From contig PHBI01000003.1 in NCBI GenBank assembly GCA_002841945.1, positions 115,905-151,795 of the forward strand: a stretch of DNA of 35,891 nt, written 5' to 3'. This document shows, one piece after another, positions 26,601-33,810 of the stretch. The number at the start of each line of letters is the position of its first letter. Position 1 is the first letter of the stretch. The position numbers and the translations under genes were made by a program. The notes below the pieces were generated by a model. That model searched no databases and was not told the DNA's origin. It saw nothing but the letters and a program-made list of their open reading frames with translations. The DNA is from Deltaproteobacteria bacterium HGW-Deltaproteobacteria-14 (GTDB taxonomy: Bacteria; Myxococcota_A; UBA9042; PHBI01).

Positions 26601-28724
26601 GGCCGCCACCAGCCCCGCCCCGGCGACGGGCTGACCGTCCGGCCCGCTGACCGCCACGGCCAGCGCGGTCGCGACGCCGGGCTTGCTGCGTTGCGGCATA
26701 CTGATCGCAATATCGAGTGCGGGCGGCACGATAAAGGCGTTTGCAGCGCCAGGTCGAGGGGTCGTGCGCGGCTGCGTCGGCGAGCCGTCGACCTCGTGGA
26801 CGCGCACGGCGACGAGCCCGTAGGTGCCCGCCGGCACCGGCACGTCGGCGACCAGCTCTTCGCCGTCCACGCGGCACGGGGCGACGGCGACCGGCGCTCC
26901 GTGACGGAGCAGCGTCGCGTACACCGGGCCCGCGGCGGCGCCCCAGCGCGTCCGCACCCGGATCGACGCGCCGGAAGGGACGACCGGGCGCTCGACGCGG
27001 ACGACGCGGTCGGCGTCCAGCGCGTCGACGAGCCGCAGCGTCTCGCGGTGGGTGGCCACGCGCCCGTCGCGCGCGCGGGCCTCCACGACGAGCTCGGCCT
27101 CGCGCAGCCGCCGCGACGAGGTCACGTCGCGGCTCTGCCTCGCGAGGGTCACGCTCAGGGACGCGCGGGTCCGCCGGGTCGCCGCGCGCTCCGCGGGGAG
27201 GCTGGGGATGAGCCTGATTCGGATGCACTCGGTCGTCGCCGCGGGGGCGTCCATGATGAAGTCGGGGCGGTCGGCGAAGGGCTGGATGCGCGCGGCGTCG
27301 AGGCGCCACGCGCGGCCCGCGAAGGTCGCCTCGATCGTCACCGGGAGCGCCTCGAGGCAGCCTGCCACCCGGTCGGCCGAGCGCTGCAGGGTCCGCCCCA
27401 GCAGGGTGTCGGGCTCGCCGTCCGCGAAGAAGTCCGCGGAGTGCTCCAGGCGCCAGCTCGCCAGCTGGCCGGTGACGACGGTGTCGGACCGCTCCACGTC
27501 CGCTGGCGGCTCCACCGGGACGGACACGGCGCCCGGGCTCTGGTGGGTGGTCGTCGCGAGGACGTCGCCGCTGGTGGTCTGGACCGTCACGACCAGGTCG
27601 ACCGGGATGGGCGCGCCGGACGCGTCGGTCGTCAGCACCTGGACCAGCTGGCGGGCGCCGGCCTGGAGGACGCCCCCCCCGACCACCACGGCGAGGTCGA
27701 GCGCGGGCTCGCCGATGAGCACCTCGCGGCGGGTGGTCACCTCGCGCCCGGCGCCGTCCGTCGTGGTCACGACGACCGTGGCTGGCCCAGCGTCGCCCGC
27801 GCCCAGCGCCAGCGAGAAGGGGAGGGTCTCGCCCTGGACCTCGCGCTTCAGCAGCTCGCGGGAGGTGCCGTCGGGGAGCTCGGCGCTCGCCCGGAGCGAG
27901 CCCACGACCGCCTCGCCGTAGGCCGTGTGGGCGCGAACGGTGCCCGCCAGGAGGCCCCCGTTGGCGAGGCCAGCGGCGTCGATCTCCAGGTCGATGAGGA
28001 AGGGCGGCAGCTCGAACGGGCGCACGGTGACGGTGAGCCGGTCCTGAGCCGACCCGGCGTGGGCGCGGAGCACGTAGTCGCCGGTGAGCAGGTCCTCGGC
28101 CAGCGGCAGCTCGCCGGACGCCAGGCCGCGGGCGTCGGTCGTGACCGCGCCGCTCCAGACGCTGGTGCCGCGCGGGTCGACGATGTCCACCGAGACCCGG
28201 GCGCCGGCGACGGGGTGGGCGTTCGCCGTGCGGAGCCACGCGACGCGCCAGCGGATGGTGCTGCCCGGGCGGTAGAGGGTCCGGTCCACCCGCAGCTGCA
28301 CGAGGCTGTCGTCGTGTACGGCGACATCGCGCTCGACGCGCGCGCCGGCGCTCGCCACGAACAGTCGCTGGCCGCCGATCGCGAGGTCCGGGGGGACGAT
28401 GAAGTGCGGTGACGCGTGACCGCGGGCGTCGCTCGTGCCGGTCCACAGGACGCGGGCTCTGGGCGGATCGTCACCGGTGATGACGCCCACCTCGACCGCC
28501 GCGCCGGCGGCGGCGGTCCGGGTCACGAGGTCGGTCGCGCGCAAGACGTCGAGCTCGAGCCGCGCCTCGGCGCCGCGCACGAGGGTCCGGTCGCAGCTCA
28601 GATCGAGGTCGACGATCGGGACGGTCGCCGGGGCGGGCGTGGTGTCGCCGGGCGGGGGGGCGGCTGCGCTCGCGGCCGAGGAGAGCAGGGCGACGAGCGT
28701 GAGCGTGCGGGTCCATCGCCGCAT
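23646..28724 (-). CDS. Thioester-containing bacterial alpha-2-macroglobulin
   Basis: The ATG at 28724 follows GGAGG and begins a Sec signal peptide (LVALLSSAASA); no lipobox Cys follows, unlike many bacterial A2Ms. The 1692 residues match the family's size. Macroglobulin domains fill the N-terminal half (MG2-like RVDRTLYRPGSTIRWR near 135). The central A2M domain (about 995-1085) has DSVTGWDVHVEAIA. The thioester domain starts near 1195 and has PHGCFEQT with Cys1218 and Gln1221, so the reactive thioester should form. A Gly-rich flexible stretch (GAGGGGSSG) lies near 965. These proteins trap attacking proteases after bait-region cleavage. The usual pbpC (PBP1C) neighbour is absent; instead a surface serine protease lies just across the convergent junction. 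A separate promoter should lie in 28725-28967. Confidence 0.93.
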   Translation of the reverse strand: MRRWTRTLTLVALLSSAASAAAPPPGDTTPAPATVPIVDLDLSCDRTLVRGAEARLELDVLRATDLVTRTAAAGAAVEVGVITGDDPPRARVLWTGTSDARGHASPHFIVPPDLAIGGQRLFVASAGARVERDVAVHDDSLVQLRVDRTLYRPGSTIRWRVAWLRTANAHPVAGARVSVDIVDPRGTSVWSGAVTTDARGLASGELPLAEDLLTGDYVLRAHAGSAQDRLTVTVRPFELPPFLIDLEIDAAGLANGGLLAGTVRAHTAYGEAVVGSLRASAELPDGTSRELLKREVQGETLPFSLALGAGDAGPATVVVTTTDGAGREVTTRREVLIGEPALDLAVVVGGGVLQAGARQLVQVLTTDASGAPIPVDLVVTVQTTSGDVLATTTHQSPGAVSVPVEPPADVERSDTVVTGQLASWRLEHSADFFADGEPDTLLGRTLQRSADRVAGCLEALPVTIEATFAGRAWRLDAARIQPFADRPDFIMDAPAATTECIRIRLIPSLPAERAATRRTRASLSVTLARQSRDVTSSRRLREAELVVEARARDGRVATHRETLRLVDALDADRVVRVERPVVPSGASIRVRTRWGAAAGPVYATLLRHGAPVAVAPCRVDGEELVADVPVPAGTYGLVAVRVHEVDGSPTQPRTTPRPGAANAFIVPPALDIAISMPQRSKPGVATALAVAVSGPDGQPVAGAGLVAAIVDERLLALATPQRDLSEVLAKDDVGAIEARGELFGRLLRRPTRTAVEEEAMRALVASVPLDVRAPEIVRPARDRFLAEQRYSFQIVAAALRVLVRTPGPVVTGDADGERLRARPLEAVLKTAGWEPAAIAGPFGPPRTWQDVAMVQPHLTPGQWATDVTSQRMELLVRRLQPLRGTVKARLKRGGPFDPAALVRTRYLAGDGWGAPFVVGADPSDGWVYLASPGADGVLDTPDDLLQTDVFAENSWLSGIGYAGTGAGGGGSSGRAYIRLGSAAVRGHAVGVDPKVAPLRERFDETALWVVGETTGADGRARLPFTLPDSVTGWDVHVEAIAADGAVGVGRAHVETFLPLHLEVQAPRRLTVGDTHEVATYVTNHEPGGGALQVTLGATGGLRIAGAAAQTLDVPTGETRVARFTVSAERVGGGRLVASLRDATGERDAVARDVTVAGQGLEQRLVIPGELRAGAQELTLRVPEDADPSTVRGRLRVYRGAADQILDGLEGMLREPHGCFEQTTSTTYPNLLVLRLLESSREANPKSIATARELVGKGYQRLLRYEVQGGGFSWFGDAPAHLALTAFGVMEFSDMAAVYPVDRAVISRTRAWMKRQQRADGSYPVQSRWSPDADAVATTAFVTWSLAETGPVDASVRRGLAYLRAHRRAMASRPYALAVWAAAEARAGGRPEVPLALLDGLRVNEDTGATYPAGTGTLFLESGRLGRVDTTALVASARILAHSGASPQEELRWLWGARHPRYGWGTTQGTVQALRAAVLAQGDVTAVVTGEVGVTLDGAPFASLDLDGDALPTAALPDGLAPGVHRLALSGAEDVSLYTDLRLSWRTREAPAPRSEGLIVHLESAAAAVDAGSTLAMTVAVANPGAEAVRMPTLVVPVPPGFAADRASLERLVATTSVARFEALGDQINLYLTELGPRDGLVLPYALEATSPCEVFQAPAQAYAYYAPDVRGASAPLRLRVTRRAPTTASARP

Positions 28725-28967
28725 GGGCGACCTCCGGAGAGCGGGCGGATGGCGGCGCTTCGCCGGCGCGTCAGCGCGGCGGTCGCCGGTCCTCGGTTCG
28801 AGGGGGGGCGCTCGCCGGGGCTCGCGAGCGCGTCACGGTGCACTGACACCGCTCCGCCCCCGAGGTTCCCGCGTGGCGCGCGATTTATTCCCCGGCCGCG
28901 GCGCTCGCGGCGCTCAGTGCTCCCGGCGGCGCGGACCGCACGCGGGCGGCCACCATACTGCGCTGCA
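28725..28967 (-). other. Intergenic region upstream of the alpha-2-macroglobulin gene
   Basis: This 243-bp stretch holds the alpha-2-macroglobulin Shine-Dalgarno at its left end. The only AT-rich patch is around 28883-28890 (minus strand AATAAAT), a possible -10 about 160 bases before the start, with no matching -35. I see no gene here. Confidence 0.3.
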
Positions 28968-29354
28968 TCAGGCCGGCTTGCCCTCGACGATCTCGCGCAC
29001 CACGGCGGGCAGCGTCATCGGGTCGAACGGCTTCTCGATGAGCCCCGACGCGCCGAGCGCGAGGTAGCGCTCGAGCTCCTCGGCTCGCGTCTTGCCGGTG
29101 AGGAAGATCACCGGGAGCCCGGCGAGGGCGGCGTCTTGCTGCACCGCACGCATGACCGCGGCGCCGTCCATCCCGGGCATGATCATGTCGAGCAGCAGCA
29201 CGTCGGGCAGGGGCCGGCCCGAGAGCTGCGTCAGCGCCTCCGGCCCGGAGCTCGCGACCACGACCTCCCAGCCCCCGACCCGGCTGAGCGACAGCTCGGC
29301 GATGAACCGGATGTCTGGATCGTCGTCGACCAGCATGACGCGCCCGATGGTCAC
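28968..29354 (-). CDS. Stand-alone response regulator receiver domain (CheY-like)
   Basis: The GTG at 29354 overlaps the upstream TGA (GTGA), giving 128 residues that are just one receiver domain. Motifs: MLVDDDPD (acidic pocket near residues 8-11), LLLDMIMPGMDG with the phospho-acceptor Asp, FLTGK with the conserved Thr, and EKPF with the conserved Lys. There is no output domain, so it must act through protein contacts, such as a phosphorelay, motility or kinase complex. No histidine kinase is in the window. It is translationally coupled to a small unknown gene, which may be its partner. Confidence 0.9.
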   Translation of the reverse strand: MTIGRVMLVDDDPDIRFIAELSLSRVGGWEVVVASSGPEALTQLSGRPLPDVLLLDMIMPGMDGAAVMRAVQQDAALAGLPVIFLTGKTRAEELERYLALGASGLIEKPFDPMTLPAVVREIVEGKPA

Positions 29355-29644
29355 GACGGCGTGCCCGCCTCCCGCGCCCGCTGCACGAGGCGGTCGAACC
29401 CCTGGCGCGGCACCTCGACGACCTTGGTGTCGCCGGCCATCGCGACCCGCTCTCCGAGCGCGCTCTCGCAGTCGACGCCCTCCTCCTGGGGCAGGCCGAC
29501 CTTCCAGACCATGTCCGCCTGCAGGATGGACCACCCGGTCTGGAAGCGCTTCGCCTTGTCGTCCTCGTCGGGGTTCTTCGGCGTCTCGGCCAGGGTGAAG
29601 CAGCGGCCAGCGGTGAGGCTCGAGAGGGGCACGATGCGGCGCAC
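29351..29644 (-). CDS. Small protein of unknown function, coupled to a receiver-domain gene
   Basis: The GTG at 29644 is chosen because GGAGGA lies 4 bases upstream; an in-frame upstream extension has no such site. The 97-residue product has no signal peptide or membrane span and is predicted cytosolic. It starts VRRIVPLSSLTAGRCF, has a charged NPDEDDKAKRF stretch near 27-37, and a C-terminal KVVEVPRQGFDRLVQRARE helix-like end. I do not recognise a family. Its stop overlaps the start of the receiver gene, so the two are made together. Confidence 0.7.
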   Translation of the reverse strand: MRRIVPLSSLTAGRCFTLAETPKNPDEDDKAKRFQTGWSILQADMVWKVGLPQEEGVDCESALGERVAMAGDTKVVEVPRQGFDRLVQRAREAGTPS

Positions 29645-29782
29645 GGGGTCCTCCGTTGGGCGGGTCGGGAGCCCGCACGGTAGCACCTAACCGGCGCCTG
29701 ACGGTAGCCGTGATCGGCCGCGCCCGTGGGCCAGGCCCCCCTCGGCGGAGCGGACGCGGACCGCCGGAGCGGATCTAAAACA

Positions 29783-29811
29783 TCGCAGTGGGCTCGCCGA
29801 GCCCGTATATT
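29783..29811 (+). promoter_or_regulatory. Candidate leaderless promoter with operator-like dyad in the spacer
   Basis: TATATT (29806-29811) ends 8 bases before the ATG at 29820, so the mRNA would start at or next to the start codon; no Shine-Dalgarno is seen. Between it and the expected -35 position (about 29783-29788, poor match) lies a perfect dyad: GGGCTC (29790-29795), GCC, GAGCCC (29799-29804). That is where a repressor or a MerR-type activator would sit. Confidence 0.4.
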
Positions 29812-29819
29812 GCGGCGCG

Positions 29820-31244
29820 ATGAAGCCTCGGCACCTCTTGGTCCCCCTCCTCGCGCTGCTGGCGTCCGCGACGCCCCGCTGCATCGAGGCGGCGCGCGTG
29901 TCCGGTGGCGGCGAGGTCGACAGCGCCGGCGCGGACGCAGCCTCCCCCGAGGACACCGCCACCGTGGTCGACGGCGTCGAGCCCACCGACACCGCGGTCG
30001 CGCCGGACACCGCCGGCGCCTGCGAGCCCGGGCAGTGCTCCATCGGCGCGGCCTGCGTCGCCGACGGCGCCTCGCGCCCAGGGCTGCCGTGTCAGCGCTG
30101 CGACGCCGTCAACGCGCCTCGCGGCTGGTCCGCCCGCGACAACGGCGTCGCGTGCGACGACTCCGACCCCTGCACGCCGACCTCGAGCTGCGCCGCCGGC
30201 GCGTGCGTCGGCGAGCGCGACCCGGTCTGCGCCGCCCCGCCGTCCTGCGTCGATCGCGTCGACTGTGGCAGCGGCGTCTGCGTCGTCACGGTGGTCTCGG
30301 GGGCGTGCTTCATCGACGGCTCGTGCTGGGCGACCGGCGCCGCTCGCCCGGGCCAGCCGTGCCAGCGCTGCCGTCCACAGCTCGACCCGCTCGGGTGGAC
30401 CGTCGAGGTCGCGGGCTCCTGCGACGACGGCGACGCGTGTACGCTGAACGACACCTGCGTCGCCGGGGTGTGCAAGGGGGAGCGCAAGGACTGCGACGAC
30501 CACGTGCCGTGTACCGGCGACACCTGCAGCGACGGTGCGTGCGCGCACGTCGTGCTGCCCGACAAGTGCTACATCGACGGCGTCTGCTACTCCGAAGGTC
30601 AGGAGGGAGAGCCGCCTTCCTGCGTCGTCTGCGACCCGGCGGAGCCGACCGACTGGACCGCGCGCCAGGGTAGCTGCGACGACCACGACGCGTGCACCGA
30701 CCCGGACATCTGCACCGACGGAGGGTGTGTGGGGGCGCTCGTGCAGCTCGACGCCGAGCCCAACGACACCGTCGACGGTTACGAGCTCCTCGGGGCCGCC
30801 ACGGTCGATCTCGTCACGGCGTTCCCGAGCGGCACCACCGCGGGCACCCTCAACCCCGCCGGGACCGACCAGGATCTGTTCGGCTACGGGATGCTGATGA
30901 ACCTCAACGCGGTCAAGCGCAAGCCCAAGGTCCGCCTCAGCGATCTCGATCCGGCCGCGACCTACGAGCTCTGCGTCTTCGTCCGCTGCGGCGTGAGCGA
31001 CGCCTCGGCCGAGGTCCCCGCGGTCACCTGCCCGGTCGGCGCGACCGTCTCCCTGCCCGGCTCCTTTGCCGGGTGTTGCGCGAACAACACCGGGGTCCAG
31101 GAGTTCGCCACGGCGCTCGCGGCGTCCTGCTCCGCCGACGTCGTCAGCACCGACGTCGGCGTCGTCCGCGTCCGCGTCCGCGCCCTCGCCAACCAGGCCC
31201 CGTGCCCCGCCTACACCCTCGAGTGGGGCGCCGTGGACTACTGA
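29820..31244 (+). CDS. Secreted Cys-rich protein with slime-mould-type (CTDC) repeats and a C-terminal beta-domain
   Basis: The 474-residue product starts with a signal peptide (core LLVPLLALLASA). A Cys at 21 is not in a good lipobox (TPRC), so lipidation is doubtful. An Asp/Thr/Ala-rich linker runs to about 66. Three composite Cys-rich modules follow, each with a C-x-I-x-G/A-x-C, P-x-x-C-x-x-C and W segment and then a CDD-x-D-(P/A)-CT repeat; four such CTDC-type repeats lie at about 112-130, 201-219, 225-242 and 286-304 (the Dictyostelium repeat family). From about 310 the chain changes to a DAEPNDT start and a beta-rich domain with GT-x-x-DQDLFGY, like bacterial pre-peptidase C-terminal domains. 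Probably a secreted calcium-stabilised surface protein. Divergent from the small unknown/receiver pair. Confidence 0.82.
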   Translation: MKPRHLLVPLLALLASATPRCIEAARVSGGGEVDSAGADAASPEDTATVVDGVEPTDTAVAPDTAGACEPGQCSIGAACVADGASRPGLPCQRCDAVNAPRGWSARDNGVACDDSDPCTPTSSCAAGACVGERDPVCAAPPSCVDRVDCGSGVCVVTVVSGACFIDGSCWATGAARPGQPCQRCRPQLDPLGWTVEVAGSCDDGDACTLNDTCVAGVCKGERKDCDDHVPCTGDTCSDGACAHVVLPDKCYIDGVCYSEGQEGEPPSCVVCDPAEPTDWTARQGSCDDHDACTDPDICTDGGCVGALVQLDAEPNDTVDGYELLGAATVDLVTAFPSGTTAGTLNPAGTDQDLFGYGMLMNLNAVKRKPKVRLSDLDPAATYELCVFVRCGVSDASAEVPAVTCPVGATVSLPGSFAGCCANNTGVQEFATALAASCSADVVSTDVGVVRVRVRALANQAPCPAYTLEWGAVDY

Positions 31245-31433
31245 GCAGCGCTCGTTCGGCGCGCCCGAAGGGGACGTCGGTCGAACGCCGCAGCGGCCCG
31301 ACAACCCGCCGTGCGTCGACGAGCCGCGCGTCGGTTGCGGCACCGGGGGCGCCCGGGCATCATCGCTCGCGCCCTCGCCCTCGCGCCGCGAACCGCGTGG
31401 GGCGACGCCCACCAGCGCACCGGAGGTTCGTCG

Positions 31434-32639
31434 ATGGCCGATCTGGAGACCTTCCGAGCCGAGGTCCGAGCGTGGCTCGAGGAGCGAGCTCCCGCCTCCC
31501 TCCGCGGCCGTCCTGGCGACATCTTTCACGGGACCTGGGGCGGTCGCCGCCCGGACTTCGAGACCCCCGATCACGAGCGCTGGCTGGCGATGATGGCCGA
31601 GCGCGGCTGGACCGCCCCGACCTGGCCGCGGGAGTACGGCGGCGGCGGGCTCTCGCGGGAGCAGAACGCCGTGCTCCAGAGCGAGCTGCGGCGGCTGCGG
31701 ATGCCCGCGCCGCTCATCGGCTTCGGCCTGGTCATGATCGGCCCGACGCTGCTCGAGTTCGGCAGCGAGGAGCAGAAGCGCGAGCACCTGCCCCCGATCG
31801 TCCGCGGTGAGATCCGGTGGTGTCAGGGCTACTCCGAGCCGGGCAGCGGCTCGGATCTGGCGTCCCTCCAGCTGAGCGCCGTCGCCGACGGCGACCGCTT
31901 CATCCTCAACGGCCAGAAGATCTGGACGTCGTACGCCGACGCGTCCGATTGGATCTTCTGCCTGGTCCGCACCGACCCCGGCGCCAAGAAGCAGTCGGGG
32001 ATCTCGTTCATCCTCGTGGACATGGCCACGCCGGGGGTCACCACCCGGCCGATCAAGCTCATCAGCGGGGCCTCCCCCTTCTGTGAGGTCTTCTTCGACG
32101 ACGTGCCCGCGCTCGCCCGCGACGTCGTCGGCGGGCTGAACAACGGCTGGACGGTGGCGAAGGCGTTGCTGCGCCATGAGCGCACGATGGTCGGCGAGAT
32201 CTTCGCCCGCTCGGTCATCGGCGGCGAGCGCGAGCTGCTCGGGCTCGCGCGCACCGCCATCGGGCCGGCCGAGGGCCGGCTCTGGGATCCGCTGGTGCGG
32301 GATCGGATCGTCCAGTCGGCGATGGACGAGCGCGCCTTCATGCTGACGGTGCAGCGCATCCAGGACGCGGCGCGCGCCGGGCAGTCCCCGGGCGCCGAGA
32401 GCTCGATCCTCAAGGTCTACGGCACTGAGCTCAACCAGCGCCGGCGCGAGCTGGCGGTCGAGATCGCCGGCGCCGACGGCCTCGGCTGGGAGGGCGCCGG
32501 CTACGACCCCGACGCCCTGGCGCGCACCCGCGACTGGCTGCGCTCCCGCGGCAACACCATCGAGGGCGGCACCACCGAGATCCAGCTCAACATCATCGCC
32601 AAGCACGTGCTCGGCCTGCCCGACGGGGGTGCCCGATGA
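31434..32639 (+). CDS. Acyl-CoA dehydrogenase, catalytic-Glu-bearing subunit
   Basis: The ATG at 31434 has GGAGG 7 bases upstream; 401 residues. Family signatures are WP-x-EYGGGG near 65, GYSEPGSGSDL near 139 and NGQKIWTSYA near 163. NTIEGGTTEIQ near the end has Glu377 at the place of the catalytic base of medium-chain acyl-CoA dehydrogenase. It lacks the usual R-x-QFG flavin-contact motif, having RTAIGPAEGR there, and the Q-x-x-GG-x-G motif reads VEIAGADG. The next gene has both missing motifs and overlaps it by ATGA, so the two probably form a heteromer with a shared active site, as described for actinobacterial steroid-degradation FadE pairs. The acyl-CoA substrate is not known. Confidence 0.93.
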   Translation: MADLETFRAEVRAWLEERAPASLRGRPGDIFHGTWGGRRPDFETPDHERWLAMMAERGWTAPTWPREYGGGGLSREQNAVLQSELRRLRMPAPLIGFGLVMIGPTLLEFGSEEQKREHLPPIVRGEIRWCQGYSEPGSGSDLASLQLSAVADGDRFILNGQKIWTSYADASDWIFCLVRTDPGAKKQSGISFILVDMATPGVTTRPIKLISGASPFCEVFFDDVPALARDVVGGLNNGWTVAKALLRHERTMVGEIFARSVIGGERELLGLARTAIGPAEGRLWDPLVRDRIVQSAMDERAFMLTVQRIQDAARAGQSPGAESSILKVYGTELNQRRRELAVEIAGADGLGWEGAGYDPDALARTRDWLRSRGNTIEGGTTEIQLNIIAKHVLGLPDGGAR

Positions 32640-33769
32640 AGCTCGCCCTGACCGAGGACCAGCGCCTCATCAAGGACAGCGCCGTCACGCTGTGGAAGGA
32701 CAAGGGCGCCGTAAGGCGGCTGCGCAGCCTGCGCGACACCGGGGACGCGACCGGCTTCTCGCGCGAGCTCTGGGCCGAGCTCGCCGGGCTCGGCTGGCTC
32801 GGGCTCCCCTTCCCCGAGGAGCACGGCGGCGTCGGCCTCGGGGTGACCGAGCTCTGCCTCGTGCTCGAGGAGGCCGGCCGCACCCTCGCCCCCGAGCCGC
32901 TGCTCGCGACGACGCTCCTCGCCGGGAGCGCGCTGCTCCTCGGCGACAGCGACGCCGCGCGGTCCGCCTGGCTCCCTGGGCTCATCGCCGGTGACGTGGT
33001 CGGGACGCTCGCCTGGCAGGAGCGCGCCCGCCGCGACGACGACCCGCCGAGCTGCGCCGCGCTCGCGACCCCCGCCGGGGACGGCGCGGTGATGTTGCAT
33101 GGCAGCAAGCGCGAGGTAGTTGCAGGTGTGCAGGCCGACCTCGTTATTGTTGCGGCGCAGCATTCCGAGACCCGCGAGCTCGGCCTCTGGGCGGTGCCCG
33201 GCGACGCCGCGGGGCTGCTCAGGACCCCGCTCAGCCGGATCGATCACTTCCCCTGCGCGCGCGTCGAGCTCGATGGCGTCAGGCTCTCCGAGGACGCCCG
33301 CCTCGGTGGGGCGGCGCTCCTGGCCTCGGCGCTCGACCGGGCCACCATCGGCCTCGCCGCCGAGGCCCTCGGCGCGATGTCGGCGGCCTTCGAGCTGACG
33401 CTGGGTTGGCTGCGCGAGCGCCGCCAGTTCGGCGTGCCGATCGGGAGCTTCCAGGCGCTGCAGCACCGGGCGGCGCGCCTCTACATCGACCTCGAGCTGT
33501 GCCGCTCGGCGGTGATGGCGGCGGCGCGCACCGCGGACCAGCCCCGGGTGTCGGCGGCGGTGCTCGGCCAGGCGGCGTCGCTCGCGGCGGCGCGCACCCT
33601 CGACACCTTCCTGCGGGTCGCCGACGAGGCGGTGCAGCTGCACGGCGGCGTCGGCATGACCGACGAGCACGACATCGGGTTCTATCTGAAGCGCGCCCGA
33701 GTGGTGGCGTCGACCTTCGGCGACGCGGCCTGGCACCGCGACCGCTGGGCGCGCCTCGCGGGCTATTGA
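32636..33769 (+). CDS. Acyl-CoA dehydrogenase-like subunit lacking the catalytic Glu
   Basis: The ATG at 32636 overlaps the previous stop (ATGA). The 377-residue product has the overall acyl-CoA dehydrogenase layout, with LGLPFPEEHGG near 55, ERRQFGVPIGSFQALQH at 261-277 (flavin contacts) and VQLHGGVG at 333-340. Where the catalytic Glu-Gly-Thr should be, it has STFGD (about 359-363), so Phe361 replaces Glu. It also lacks the YSEPGSGSD loop of its partner. It should therefore be inactive alone and supply FAD contacts to the upstream subunit. An AT-ending-codon patch lies at about 33090-33175. Confidence 0.92.
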   Translation: MKLALTEDQRLIKDSAVTLWKDKGAVRRLRSLRDTGDATGFSRELWAELAGLGWLGLPFPEEHGGVGLGVTELCLVLEEAGRTLAPEPLLATTLLAGSALLLGDSDAARSAWLPGLIAGDVVGTLAWQERARRDDDPPSCAALATPAGDGAVMLHGSKREVVAGVQADLVIVAAQHSETRELGLWAVPGDAAGLLRTPLSRIDHFPCARVELDGVRLSEDARLGGAALLASALDRATIGLAAEALGAMSAAFELTLGWLRERRQFGVPIGSFQALQHRAARLYIDLELCRSAVMAAARTADQPRVSAAVLGQAASLAAARTLDTFLRVADEAVQLHGGVGMTDEHDIGFYLKRARVVASTFGDAAWHRDRWARLAGY

Positions 33770-33810
33770 GCGCGCCGGGCGACCAACGACTCGGGGACGG
33801 GGAGACGGGC

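Noticed and set aside
31255..31269. TTCGG-CGCGC-CCGAA hairpin after the Cys-rich gene as a terminator
   Set aside because: The stem is only 5 bp with no T-tract; stems of this size are expected by chance in such GC-rich DNA.
33406..33810. Upstream extension of the SDR gene
   Set aside because: It lies inside the acyl-CoA dehydrogenase gene; the ATG at 33811 has a good Shine-Dalgarno and starts at the usual distance from the TGGGSGIG loop.
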